Assembly (NCBI RefSeq): GCF_022870885.1
Contig: NZ_CP091509.1
Location: forward strand, 2,418,001-2,482,000
Direction of reading: 5' to 3'
DNA from: Neisseria dumasiana
Lineage (GTDB): Bacteria; Pseudomonadota; Gammaproteobacteria; Burkholderiales; Neisseriaceae
Length of the DNA stretch: 64,000 nucleotides
The translations under genes and the position numbers were made by a program. Shown piece by piece: positions 7,290-16,013 of this stretch. The notes beneath the pieces are model-generated. The model searched no databases and was not told the origin of the DNA. It saw only the letters and a list, made by a program, of their open reading frames with translations. How positions within the stretch are numbered: the first letter of the stretch is position 1; each line of letters opens with the position of its first letter.

Positions 7290-9458
7290 ATGCCAACACC
7301 ATACCCGCCCAACCTCCAACAAAAAAACAGCAGCGGTGAAATCGACGTAGGCCTGCAGCTGCGCAACTTGCTCAACTACAAATACCCGATTGCCATCGCG
7401 GTGGTTGCCGGCGGCCTTTTGGGTGCCGTTTACAGCCTGTCGGTTACGCCCGTGTACCGTGCCGACGCCATGCTGGAAGTAGAAACCAAGCAAAACCAGA
7501 TTCTTACCGAAATCAACAACATGTTGACTTCGTCGGATTCGCCCACATCCGAAGCCGAATTGGAATTACTGCAATCGCGGCTGGTGCTCGGCAAAACCGT
7601 CGACGACCTTCAGCTCGACCAAACCGTCGAACCCAAATACCTGCCCGTATTCGGGCGGCTGGTGCACAACCTCAGAAGCGACATCGAACCCGAGCTGAAA
7701 ATCCATACCTTCACCGTAGATGAAGAATGGCGCAACAAACCGTTTATCATTACCGCCAAAAGCAAAAAACTCTACTCCGTAGAGCTGCCCAACGACCGCA
7801 TCATGGAAGGCAAAGTCGGCCAGCCGCTCAAAATCAACGGGCAAACCACACTGCAAATCAACCAGATTCTGGCCGAAAACGGACAGCGTTTCACCCTGAC
7901 CAAACACTCGCGGCTCAATGCCATCGACCACATCAAACAAAACCTGACCGTATCCAGCAAAGGCAAAACCAGCCCCATCATCAATCTGGCATACAAAGGC
8001 ACCGAACCCGAAAAAATCACCGCCATTCTCAACAGCATCGCCGACAACTACGTTAACCAAAACATCAACCGCGACGTTCAGGTGGCCGCCAGCGGTTTGG
8101 CCTTCATCTCGGAAGAGCTGCCCCGCCTTCAAGCCACATTGCAGGAAGCCGAAAACAAATTAAACGAATACCGCAAAAAAAGCGGCTCGCTCGATATTCC
8201 CGTCGAATCCAAAGGCGCGCTTGAAAGCCTGATCAACATCGAAACCCAAATCACCAACCTGCGCACCGAAGAAGCCGGCCTGGCAGAACTCTACACGCCC
8301 GAGCATCCCAACTACAAAGCCGTGCTCGACAAACTTGCCGTGCTCGAAAAAGCCAAAAGAAAAATCAACCAGCAAATTGCCGACCTGCCCAATACCCAGC
8401 AGGAAGTGATCCGCCTGACCCGCGACGTAGAAACCAACCAAAACACCTACACCCAGCTGCTGACCAAACAGCAAGAACTCAACATCATGAAAGCCAGCGC
8501 ACAAGGTAACGTATGGATTGTCGATTACGCCGACAAACCCGAAAAACCCGTCGCCCCGCGTAAAGCCGTGATTACCCTGCTTTCCGCCATCAGCGCCGGC
8601 GTATTGACCGCTGCATGGTATCTGCTGCGTTCCGTGATGCGTCATGGCCTCAATAAGCCCGAAGACATCGAAACGCTCGGCTTGGATGTTGCCGCCATCA
8701 TCCCCCTTTCACGCGCACAACAGAAACACGATGCCGCCCTCGGCAGCAAGCTCAAAGGCCTTTCCGCCTCCACGCCCCGCTCCGGCTACCTGCTCACCAG
8801 CGAAGCACCGACCGATGCCGCCGTGGAAGCCCTGCGCGCCCTGCGTACCAACATTTACTTCTCCATGAACGATGCCAAAAACAACCTGCTGATGATCACC
8901 AGCCCCGCACCCGGCTCCGGCAAATCGTTCATCGCCGCCAACCTCGCCGCAGTCATGGCGCAATCCGGCAAAAAAATCCTTTTAATCGACGGCGACATGC
9001 GCAAAGGTTATCTCGACGATTTCTTCGATGCCGACCCCGAACAAGGCCTTTCCGACATTCTCGAAGGCAAACTCTCCCCCGGCCAAGCCGTTCAGGAAAC
9101 CCTTGTGCCCAACCTGAGCTTTATCAGCCACGGCACCCTGCCCGATAACCCGTCCGAACTGCTGCTCGACGGCCGTCTGAACACCCTGCTCAGCCGTGCC
9201 CGCCAGCGTTACGACTATGTGATTATCGACACCCCGCCGGTGTTGTCGGTTACCGATGCCAACATTGTCGGCCAGCAGGCAGGCATTACCCTGATGGTTA
9301 CGCGATACGACAAAACCTCTGCCCACGAACTCGACCTCAGCGTCAACCGCTTGCAGCAAAGCAACGTCGAAGTACACGGCATCATCCTCAACGGCATGAA
9401 GAGCGACTCGCCCAACGGCTACGGCTATTACACTTCTTACAACTACAAGAAAGCGTAA
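7290..9458 (+). CDS. wzc: Polysaccharide co-polymerase / BY-type tyrosine kinase (Wzc family)
   Basis: 722 residues. A Wzz-type domain occupies the N-terminal half: first membrane segment about 31-52, a large periplasmic coiled-coil part, and a second membrane segment near 425-450. The cytoplasmic kinase has Walker A APGSGKSF near 540, Walker A' ILLIDGDMRKG near 565 and a Walker B VIIDTPPV near 645. The tail is tyrosine-rich (GYGYYTSYNYKKA), the autophosphorylated cluster of this family. It controls chain length and export of the polymer together with Wza and Wzb encoded just upstream. An inverted uptake-sequence hairpin follows. Confidence 0.92.
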   Translation: MPTPYPPNLQQKNSSGEIDVGLQLRNLLNYKYPIAIAVVAGGLLGAVYSLSVTPVYRADAMLEVETKQNQILTEINNMLTSSDSPTSEAELELLQSRLVLGKTVDDLQLDQTVEPKYLPVFGRLVHNLRSDIEPELKIHTFTVDEEWRNKPFIITAKSKKLYSVELPNDRIMEGKVGQPLKINGQTTLQINQILAENGQRFTLTKHSRLNAIDHIKQNLTVSSKGKTSPIINLAYKGTEPEKITAILNSIADNYVNQNINRDVQVAASGLAFISEELPRLQATLQEAENKLNEYRKKSGSLDIPVESKGALESLINIETQITNLRTEEAGLAELYTPEHPNYKAVLDKLAVLEKAKRKINQQIADLPNTQQEVIRLTRDVETNQNTYTQLLTKQQELNIMKASAQGNVWIVDYADKPEKPVAPRKAVITLLSAISAGVLTAAWYLLRSVMRHGLNKPEDIETLGLDVAAIIPLSRAQQKHDAALGSKLKGLSASTPRSGYLLTSEAPTDAAVEALRALRTNIYFSMNDAKNNLLMITSPAPGSGKSFIAANLAAVMAQSGKKILLIDGDMRKGYLDDFFDADPEQGLSDILEGKLSPGQAVQETLVPNLSFISHGTLPDNPSELLLDGRLNTLLSRARQRYDYVIIDTPPVLSVTDANIVGQQAGITLMVTRYDKTSAHELDLSVNRLQQSNVEVHGIILNGMKSDSPNGYGYYTSYNYKKA

Positions 9459-9495
9459 ACCCGCCGTATTGAACCGCAGCATCATGTATCAAAAG

Positions 9496-9530
9496 AAGGC
9501 CGTCTGAAAACCATGTTTTCAGACGGCCTT
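9496..9530. terminator. Bidirectional terminator made of an inverted uptake-sequence pair
   Basis: AAGGCCGTCTGAAAA, a 5-base loop (ccatg) and the exact inverse. It has an A-run on one side and a T-run on the other and lies between convergent genes (wzc plus strand, AGCS symporter minus strand), so it can stop both. Confidence 0.8.
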
Positions 9531-9565
9531 AACATGCTTAATAAACATTTATGCAGGCTTGCGCG

Positions 9566-11017
9566 TTATCGCTTACCGTGCTGTTGTGCGTACTCCACCC
9601 AAAACTCAGCATTCTCAATCCCGGCTTCGCGCGGGTCGAATACCGGGTCTAAGCCCGCTTTTTTCTGGCGGTCGTAATCACGCAGCGCACGCAGGGCGGG
9701 TTTGCTCAGGAACACGATGGCAATCAGGTTGAGGTAACACATGCTGCCGAAGCCGATGTCGCCCAAGCCCCACATCAGGCTGGCGGACTGCACGCTGCCG
9801 GTGAACACGACGGCTAAAAACACCACCCGCAAAATCATGCTGAGAATGGGGTATTTCAGCTTTTGGTCGAGGTAAAGCAGCGCGGTTTCGGCGATGTAGT
9901 AGTAAGCCAGCAGGCAGGTGAAAGCAAAGAAGAAAATGCCCACCGCCACGAATGCGCCGCCGAAATCGCCGAACACCGTGCCCAAGGCCGCCTGCGTGTA
10001 GGCCGAGCCTGCAACCACGCCGGGGATATTTTCCACCAGCGGCGTTTCCATGCCGGGCGGTTGCACGTTATACATGCCGGTAATCAGAATCATGATGGCG
10101 GTTGAAGTGCACACCAGCACGGTGTCGATATACACCGAAAAGCCTTGTACCAAACCTTGTTTCACGGGATGGCTCACTTCGGCTGCGGCCGAGCTGAACG
10201 TTGCCTCGCCCGCACCGGCTACGTTGGAGAACACGGCGCGGCGCACGCCCCACGAAATGGCGGTGCCGACAATGCCGCCGAATACCGCATCGGTGCCGAA
10301 CGCGCTGCCGATAATCAGGCTCACGGTTTCGGGAATTTTCGCAGCGTGGCTAACCAACACAATCAGCATCAGGCCGACATAGCCCAAAGCCATCAGCGGG
10401 ATGATGCGGTCGGCGGCGCGGGCGATGCGTTTGGTGCCGCCGAAAATCAGAAACGCCAGCATCGCAGAAACCGCGGTGCCGGTGATCCATACGGACAGGC
10501 CGAAGGCGTTCTCAAACGACGTAGCGATGGTATTGGCCTGAATGCCCGGCACCAACACGCCGTAGCTCAGGAAAATCACCACGGCCACCAGCACGGCAAA
10601 GGCTTTCAGCTTGAGGCCGCGTTCGATGTAGTAAGGCGAGCCGCCGCGGTATTCGGTGCCGACTTTGGTTTTATACACCTGCGCCAAAGTCGATTCTACA
10701 AACGCGCTGGCACCGCCCAACAGCGCCATCACAATCATCCAAAACACCGCCCCCGGCCCGCCCGCGGCAATGGCGGTGGCCACGCCGGCGATGTTGCCGA
10801 CACCGATACGCCCCGACAGCGACATACAGAATGCCTGAAACGACGAAATACCCGCGCCGGATTCCTGCTTTTCCCTCAACAGGCGGATCATTTCGGGCAG
10901 ATAGCGGAACTGCACGCCTTTGGTAATCACGGTGAAATAGAGGCCGACGGCCAAAGCCAGATAAACGAGGCCGTTACCCCAAATATAGTCCACCAGCGTA
11001 TTGACTATGTTTTCCAT
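9566..11017 (-). CDS. Sodium:amino-acid symporter, AGCS (alanine/glycine) family
   Basis: 483 residues, with about ten hydrophobic segments and the AGCS signatures FCMSLSGRIGVGNIAGVATA (near 63-82) and the GGSPYYIERGL loop. The family imports alanine, glycine or proline-like amino acids with sodium. The ATG at 11017 has an AAAGGAG site. It lies at the promoter-distal end of the hydroxyproline cluster on the same strand, separated from the dehydrogenase gene by about 106 bases with a loosely spaced uptake-sequence pair, so import of hydroxyproline or another amino acid for this pathway is a reasonable inference. Substrate is not proven by sequence. Confidence 0.88.
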   Translation of the reverse strand: MENIVNTLVDYIWGNGLVYLALAVGLYFTVITKGVQFRYLPEMIRLLREKQESGAGISSFQAFCMSLSGRIGVGNIAGVATAIAAGGPGAVFWMIVMALLGGASAFVESTLAQVYKTKVGTEYRGGSPYYIERGLKLKAFAVLVAVVIFLSYGVLVPGIQANTIATSFENAFGLSVWITGTAVSAMLAFLIFGGTKRIARAADRIIPLMALGYVGLMLIVLVSHAAKIPETVSLIIGSAFGTDAVFGGIVGTAISWGVRRAVFSNVAGAGEATFSSAAAEVSHPVKQGLVQGFSVYIDTVLVCTSTAIMILITGMYNVQPPGMETPLVENIPGVVAGSAYTQAALGTVFGDFGGAFVAVGIFFFAFTCLLAYYYIAETALLYLDQKLKYPILSMILRVVFLAVVFTGSVQSASLMWGLGDIGFGSMCYLNLIAIVFLSKPALRALRDYDRQKKAGLDPVFDPREAGIENAEFWVEYAQQHGKR

Positions 11018-11051
11018 CTTTTTCTCCTTTGTGGTTATTTGTGGTTATAGA

Positions 11052-11108
11052 AGGCCGTCTGAAAAAGCAGTTTGGGCTTCGCAGAAACCTACCGGCTTCA
11101 GACGGCCT
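11052..11108. repeat. Widely spaced inverted uptake-sequence pair
   Basis: AGGCCGTCTGAA at 11052 and its inverse at 11097, with 33 bases between, in the gap between the AGCS symporter and the dehydrogenase gene. A long loop makes this a weak terminator at best. Confidence 0.5.
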
Positions 11109-11123
11109 GAGTATTGTTTTTTG

Positions 11124-12593
11124 TTATTCCACAAACCAAATCGTTTTTGCCTGCGTGTACTGCTCAAACGCTTCCACGCCTTTGTCGCGGCCGCCGAAGC
11201 CGGATTGCTTGTAGCCGCCGAACGGCGTGGCGATGCTGCCTTCCGAAAAGCCGTTTACCGATACCGTGCCTGCCTGAATTTTGCGGGCAACGCGGTGGGC
11301 GCGGCGGACATCGGAGGTGTAGAACGAAGCGGCCAAGCCGTAGTCCGATTGGTTGGCCAAACGAACGGCTTCTTCTTCGCTGCCGAAGGTGGTAACGGCC
11401 AGCACCGGGCCGAAAACCTCTTCTTTAAACACGGTCATATCGGCGGTTACGCCGTCGATGATCGCCGGCTCGAAATACCAGCCTTCGCCGGTTTTGCCGC
11501 CGGTAAGCAGTTTGCCGCCCTCTTTCAATGCGGTATCAAAATAGCGGCACACCTTATCGAAATGCGCCTCTTCCACCAGCGGGCCGAGATTGGTTTCAGG
11601 CAGGCGCGGATCGCCGACTTTCCAATCTTGCTTGAGGCCGTCTGAAAGCTTGGCCAGCAAGGTGTCTTTAATGCTTGCTTCCACAATCAGGCGTGAGCCG
11701 CAGCTGCAGTTTTCGCCCATGTTCCAGAATGCGGCGGCCAAAATCGACGGCACGGCTTTATCCAAATCGGCGTCGGCAAACACGATTTGCGGGCTTTTGC
11801 CACCGCATTCCAACACAATCTCTTTCAAATTGCTCTTGGCCGAATATTCCAAGAAATAACGGCCGACTTCGGTAGAGCCGGTAAAGGCCACCATATCGAC
11901 ATCGTGATGCATGCCCAAAGCCTTGCCCACCGTTTCGCCCAAGCCGCACACCAGCGTCAGCGCCGCTTCGGGCACGCCCGCTTCATGCGCCAGCTGCACC
12001 ATGCGGTAGGCACTCAGCGAAGTCAGCTCGGCCGGTTTCACAATCACCGAATTGCCTGCCGCCAATGCCGGCACCACTTTCCACGCGAACATCTGCGCGG
12101 GGAAGTTCCACGGCAACACCGCGCCGACCACGCCGACCGGCTCGTGCACAATCAAGCCCATGGCGTCTTTGCCGGTGGGGGCGACGCGGCCGAAGGCTTT
12201 ATCGACATATTCGGCGTAGAAATAAAAGGTTTCGATGGTGGCGGGCATATCGGTGTTGATGCACTCGCTGATGGGCTTGCCCGCATCGATACAGTCCAAC
12301 GCGGCCAGCTCTTCGGCGTGTTCTTCAATCAATTGCGCCCAACGCAGCAGCACGGCCCGCTTTTCAGACGGGCTTTGGTCTGCCCAGAGGCCGTCTGAAA
12401 ACGCAGCCCGCGCGGCGCGCACGGCGGCATCCATATCCTGCTCGCTGCCGTCGGCGATATAGCCGATAAGGGAATTGTCGATAGGCGTGCGGTTTTCCAG
12501 CTTCTTGCCCGAATCGGCGTGGTTCGGAATCAAATGCCCCGCCCACAGGCTGCCTGCTTTGGCGGCCTCGAAGATTTGTTCAACGGTTTTCAT
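11124..12593 (-). CDS. NAD(P)-dependent aldehyde dehydrogenase, probable 2-oxoglutarate semialdehyde dehydrogenase
   Basis: 489 residues with the full ALDH set: GAVLPWNFPAQMFAWKVVPA around residue 155, catalytic glutamate in VLECGGKSPQIVF and the active-site cysteine in NMGENCSCGSRLIVE. ATG at 12593 has a GGAG site. General ALDHs of this subfamily act on many aldehydes. The neighbours (DapA-type deaminase, D-amino-acid oxidase family enzyme, hydroxyproline epimerase) match the trans-4-hydroxyproline pathway, whose last step oxidises 2-oxoglutarate semialdehyde to 2-oxoglutarate, so that role is assigned from context. A partly decayed uptake-sequence pair lies inside the gene near 12361-12403. 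Confidence 0.85.
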   Translation of the reverse strand: MKTVEQIFEAAKAGSLWAGHLIPNHADSGKKLENRTPIDNSLIGYIADGSEQDMDAAVRAARAAFSDGLWADQSPSEKRAVLLRWAQLIEEHAEELAALDCIDAGKPISECINTDMPATIETFYFYAEYVDKAFGRVAPTGKDAMGLIVHEPVGVVGAVLPWNFPAQMFAWKVVPALAAGNSVIVKPAELTSLSAYRMVQLAHEAGVPEAALTLVCGLGETVGKALGMHHDVDMVAFTGSTEVGRYFLEYSAKSNLKEIVLECGGKSPQIVFADADLDKAVPSILAAAFWNMGENCSCGSRLIVEASIKDTLLAKLSDGLKQDWKVGDPRLPETNLGPLVEEAHFDKVCRYFDTALKEGGKLLTGGKTGEGWYFEPAIIDGVTADMTVFKEEVFGPVLAVTTFGSEEEAVRLANQSDYGLAASFYTSDVRRAHRVARKIQAGTVSVNGFSEGSIATPFGGYKQSGFGGRDKGVEAFEQYTQAKTIWFVE

Positions 12594-12605
12594 ACGGCAG
12601 CTCCT

Positions 12606-13469
12606 TTATTTCAACAAAGCCGTAAATTCGGCGGCTTCCTGCGCGGTCAGGTTGTGCAGTGGCAGGCGCACTTTGCCGGCGGGTTTGGTGCCGTTTAAGC
12701 AGCCGATTTTGGCTTTTTGGTTGTAGTCGCCCGATTCCATCGAATGCAGGGCGGGATAAAGATTGGTGAGAATTTGGCGGGCTTGGTTCCAATCTTGGGC
12801 TTGTGCGGCGTTAAACAGGGCAACCTGCTCGCCGGGGAACACGTTGGCGGCACCGGCAATCCAGCTTTTCACGCCCCAGAAGAAGAAATCCAAAGGCTGG
12901 TCGTCGCAGCCGCACACCACTTGGAAATTGTCGAATTTCGCCTGAATCATGCGCAGCGCGTTGGAGAAATTGCCGGTGCTTTCTTTGATGCCGACGATGT
13001 TGGGGTGTTTCGCCAAATGCGCCACGGTGTCGAATTCGAGTTCCACGCCGATGCGGGCGGGGAAGTTGTAGAGAATAATCGGCAAGTCGGTTTTGGAAGC
13101 CACATATTCAAAGTGTTCGATAATGCCTTGTTGCGACGGCAGGCTGTATGGCGGCGCCGACAGCATCAGGCCGTGGTAGCCCAATTCTTTGGCGCGTATG
13201 GCACGTTGCGCCGCCACTTCGCTCGACATATCGCTCACACCGGCAATCAGCGTGCAGCGGCCTGCGGCAGCTTTGACGATGGTGTTCAACACGGTTTCGC
13301 GCTCGTCTTCCGACAAGGCGTAATACTCGCCGGTGGTGCCGCAGGCCACGATGCCGCGCACGCCTTTGGCGATAAACGCGTCCACCAATTCGGCCAGCAG
13401 CGCGGTATCGACCTGATTGTCGGCGGTAAACGGGGTAACGATGGGAACTAAAATACCTTCGATGTTCAT
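12606..13469 (-). CDS. DapA-family lyase, probable 1-pyrroline-4-hydroxy-2-carboxylate deaminase
   Basis: 287 residues forming one DHDPS/NAL-type TIM barrel. Family motifs: GVRGIVACGTTGEYYALS (carboxylate binding), the tyrosine in LYNFPARIG and the Schiff-base lysine in VGIKEST near residue 161. It stands 12 bases before the aldehyde dehydrogenase and follows the FAD enzyme on the same strand. In hydroxyproline catabolism a DapA homologue deaminates and dehydrates 1-pyrroline-4-hydroxy-2-carboxylate to 2-oxoglutarate semialdehyde; this fits better than lysine synthesis, which would not share an operon with an epimerase and an oxidase. RBS AGAGGAG precedes the ATG. Confidence 0.8.
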   Translation of the reverse strand: MNIEGILVPIVTPFTADNQVDTALLAELVDAFIAKGVRGIVACGTTGEYYALSEDERETVLNTIVKAAAGRCTLIAGVSDMSSEVAAQRAIRAKELGYHGLMLSAPPYSLPSQQGIIEHFEYVASKTDLPIILYNFPARIGVELEFDTVAHLAKHPNIVGIKESTGNFSNALRMIQAKFDNFQVVCGCDDQPLDFFFWGVKSWIAGAANVFPGEQVALFNAAQAQDWNQARQILTNLYPALHSMESGDYNQKAKIGCLNGTKPAGKVRLPLHNLTAQEAAEFTALLK

Positions 13470-13520
13470 GATGCTTCTCCTCTTGAGATAAATGGTGAAT
13501 CAATTTAAAAAACCACACCC

Positions 13521-13552
13521 GTTCATACCCGGGCTTGATCCGAGTATGACGG
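13521..13552. repeat. REP-like palindromic element, single copy
   Basis: A copy of the dispersed element whose core is ATACTCGGG-CTTGA-CCCGAGTAT (here TACCCGGGCTTGATCCGAGTA). Related copies lie at 15894, 21841 and 44710. It sits in the short gap between the deaminase and oxidase genes. Confidence 0.6.
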
Positions 13553-13558
13553 CACGCC

Positions 13559-14812
13559 CTAGCTGCCGAAACGGTTAAAACGGTAAGGGCTTAAATCCAT
13601 GGCAGGCTGTTCGCCGAAATACAGGGCTTTGACCAATTGCGCGGTCAGCGGCGCTTGGGTCAGCCCCAAATGCTGGTGCCCGAACGCTAGCAAAACGTTT
13701 TCTTTGCGGTCGATTACCGGCAGCGAATCGGCAACCGACGGGCGGAAACCCATCCACGGCACGGCATCTTGCCGGTTCAGACGGCCTTTGAGCATAGGCT
13801 CGGCCAAGCGGAACAGCTGCTCCGCCCGTTCCATATTCGGCGGCGCGTCCAGCCCGGCAAACTCCACCGTTCCGGCCAAGCGCAAGCCCGCGTTCATGGG
13901 CGTCATGATGAATTTGCGCTCGAAGCTACTCACCGGCACGTTCAAAATATCTCGGCTGTGCGGCAGCATCAGGTGGTAGCCGCGTTCGGTGTCGAGCGGA
14001 ACATCGCTGCCGCACAGCTTGTTCAGCCACGGTTTGGAAAACGCACCGGCGGCAATCACCACGCGCTTGGCTTCAAACGCTTTGCCGCCGCCGATGATGC
14101 GGAACAGGCCGTCTGAAAAGGATTGGATATCGGAAACGTCGGTATGTTCACTCACCGTGCCGCCCGCCCGTATGAATGCTTGCTGCAAATCCGCCGCCAT
14201 GCCCCCCAAATCGACCACATGGCCGGTATCGGGGTAAAACAGCGCACCGCGTTGCGTGTCGGCCAACGCCGGTTCGCGCTCGTGCAGGCGGGCATGGTCG
14301 AGCCATTCGTTGACCACGCCCAATTCATTCAACGCCCTGCCGTGTTTCTGCAACGCCGCCTGCCCGCTTTCGGTTTCGCACACCAGCAGCGAGCCTTCGA
14401 TGCGGATATGTTTTTCCACGCCCCACTCGCGCGCAAACGCCTGCCATGCCGGTAAAGCGCGGCTGTTGAGCGCCATCAGGGCGCGGTGGCTGCGCCGGAA
14501 GCGTTCGGGCGTGAGGTGGCGCAGCAGGCTGAACAGCCACGGCGTGATTTTCGGCAGGTATTTCCAGTCCAGCCGCAACGGGCCGAGCGGGTCGAGCAGC
14601 ATTTTCGGCAGCTGCTTGAGCACGTCGGGCGACGCTATCGGAAACACCTGTTCGGTAGCGATATGCCCTGCATTGCCGTAAGACGCGCCGCCGCACACGG
14701 TATCGCGCTCCAACAGCAGTACGCTTTCACCGCTGCTTTTTAATGCCAGCGCAATGCTCAAACCGACGATGCCGCCGCCGACCACCGCCGCAGAAAAAAC
14801 TTGGCCGCTCAT
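13559..14812 (-). CDS. FAD-dependent D-amino-acid oxidase/dehydrogenase family, probable D-hydroxyproline dehydrogenase
   Basis: 417 residues from ATG 14812, which overlaps the epimerase stop as ATGA; the longer open frame to 14989 runs through the epimerase gene and is rejected. The N-terminal FAD site is [20 protein letters not shown], followed by LLERD, and the C-terminal region has the DAO-type GHQHLGLT substrate/FAD signature. It resembles DadA-like enzymes. In the 4-hydroxyproline route, cis-4-hydroxy-D-proline made by the epimerase is oxidised here to 1-pyrroline-4-hydroxy-2-carboxylate. The translational coupling with the epimerase supports that role. A quinone-linked dehydrogenase rather than an oxygen-using oxidase is likely but not shown. 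Confidence 0.82.
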   Translation of the reverse strand: MSGQVFSAAVVGGGIVGLSIALALKSSGESVLLLERDTVCGGASYGNAGHIATEQVFPIASPDVLKQLPKMLLDPLGPLRLDWKYLPKITPWLFSLLRHLTPERFRRSHRALMALNSRALPAWQAFAREWGVEKHIRIEGSLLVCETESGQAALQKHGRALNELGVVNEWLDHARLHEREPALADTQRGALFYPDTGHVVDLGGMAADLQQAFIRAGGTVSEHTDVSDIQSFSDGLFRIIGGGKAFEAKRVVIAAGAFSKPWLNKLCGSDVPLDTERGYHLMLPHSRDILNVPVSSFERKFIMTPMNAGLRLAGTVEFAGLDAPPNMERAEQLFRLAEPMLKGRLNRQDAVPWMGFRPSVADSLPVIDRKENVLLAFGHQHLGLTQAPLTAQLVKALYFGEQPAMDLSPYRFNRFGS

Positions 14813-15774
14813 GATGTTTCGATTCCGTAACGGAACGGGTCGTCCGCGTTCACAAAAATTTCCGCCGCCGCATGAATGTGCGCCTCGCCTTTGATGGTCG
14901 GTATGATCATCCCCTCCGAATGCAGGCCGTCTGGAAACGGTTCGTAAGACGCGGCAAAGCGGCTGCCGATCACGCTTTCCTGTATCCATTCTTTTTCAGA
15001 CGGCCACACGCCGTCGGCCGCCAAACAGGCCATCTTCGCGCTGGTGCCCGTGCCGCAGGGCGAGCGGTCGTAGGCTTTGCCCGGGCAGAGCACGAAGCTG
15101 CGGCTGTTGGCCGTGTCGGTTTTGCCGAACAGCTCGATGTGGTCGATTTCCTGCCCGTCTTTACCGGTGATGCCCTGCTCGTTCAGCGCGGTGCGGATGC
15201 GCCATGAAACATCGGTGAGCTGCTCCAGATTGTCGGGCGCGATGGTGCAGCCGTGGTCGTTCACCAAGAAAAACCAGTTACCGCCCCAAGCAATATCACC
15301 GGTGATGCTGCCGATGCCTTCCACATTGAGCGACACGTCTTTGCGGTAGCGGTAGGCCGGCACATTGCGCACGCTCACCGAGCCGTCTTCATGCAGCGTA
15401 CAGCGCACATTGCCCACCGGCGTTTCGATGGTGTGGGTGCCGACATCAATGCGTTTAAGGTGTTGCAGCGTTTTAATCAGGCCGATGGTGCCGTGGCCGC
15501 ACATGCCCAAATAGCCGCTGTTGTTGAAGAAAATCACACCGGCGGCAGAAGCGGGGTCTTGCGGCTTGCACAACAACGCGCCCACCAAAACATCCGAACC
15601 GCGCGGCTCCAAAATCAACGCGCGGCGCAAATGGTCGAAACGGTCGGCAAAATCGGCGCACTGCTCCTGCAAACTGCTGCCGGAAAGCTCGGGGAATCCG
15701 CCGTACACCACACGGGTCGGCTCGCCGCCGGTGTGGGAATCGATCACGGAAAAAGTGTATTCGGTATGCGGCAT
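14809..15774 (-). CDS. 4-hydroxyproline 2-epimerase (proline racemase family)
   Basis: 321 residues with the two catalytic cysteines of the family: Cys92 in [12 protein letters not shown] and Cys240 in [13 protein letters not shown]. The pair takes a proton from one face and returns one on the other, turning trans-4-hydroxy-L-proline into cis-4-hydroxy-D-proline. GT.TSAKMA after the second Cys and [10 protein letters not shown] at the N-terminus are typical of the epimerase group rather than the dehydratase group, where a Cys is replaced by Thr. First gene of the catabolic operon; RBS AGGA before ATG 15774. Linked by a 4-base overlap to the FAD enzyme. Confidence 0.88.
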   Translation of the reverse strand: MPHTEYTFSVIDSHTGGEPTRVVYGGFPELSGSSLQEQCADFADRFDHLRRALILEPRGSDVLVGALLCKPQDPASAAGVIFFNNSGYLGMCGHGTIGLIKTLQHLKRIDVGTHTIETPVGNVRCTLHEDGSVSVRNVPAYRYRKDVSLNVEGIGSITGDIAWGGNWFFLVNDHGCTIAPDNLEQLTDVSWRIRTALNEQGITGKDGQEIDHIELFGKTDTANSRSFVLCPGKAYDRSPCGTGTSAKMACLAADGVWPSEKEWIQESVIGSRFAASYEPFPDGLHSEGMIIPTIKGEAHIHAAAEIFVNADDPFRYGIETS

Positions 15775-15893
15775 GGCACAATCCTATCGCTGAACAAACT
15801 TCCGCCCACCTTACAAAACCGCCGCTGCCGCCGTCTTGATGAATTTCCCGATTTTTGTGCAGAAATGGGCATACCCACAGTTAAATCACAAAG

Positions 15894-15914
15894 CCGTCAT
15901 ACTCGGGCTTTGAC
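15894..15914. repeat. Partial REP-like element
   Basis: GCCGTCATACTCGGGCTTTG carries the left half of the REP-like element (GTCATACTCGGGCTT) without the complementary half, in the gap upstream of the epimerase gene. Probably a decayed copy. Confidence 0.45.
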
Positions 15915-15965
15915 GAACGTACTTTGGTACAAATTGCTTCACCTACCATTTGCACAAAACAGAAA

Positions 15966-15996
15966 TGCCTGTCTGAAAACCCTTTTCAGACAGGCA
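15966..15996 (-). terminator. Terminator built from an inverted pair of the TGCCTGTCTGAA uptake-sequence dialect
   Basis: TGCCTGTCTGAA and its exact inverse TTCAGACAGGCA flank an 7-base loop; the stem extends by flanking AAA/TTT. On the minus strand the hairpin directly follows the AraC-type gene and is followed by a T-rich stretch. TGCCTGTCTGAA is the dialect reported for N. wadsworthii/N. shayeganii, not the AG dialect that dominates this window. Confidence 0.75.
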
Positions 15997-16013
15997 TTTC
16001 TATACGTTCGCTG

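Noticed and set aside
10145..11050. A 301-codon open frame on the plus strand
   Set aside because: It is antisense to the AGCS symporter, its composition (Gly/His/Arg-rich) is typical of a shadow frame in G+C-rich DNA, and it has no ribosome-binding site.
14813..14989. Upstream start of the FAD enzyme at 14989
   Set aside because: These 59 codons lie within the epimerase gene in another frame; the ATGA overlap at 14812 gives the normal FAD-enzyme N-terminus.
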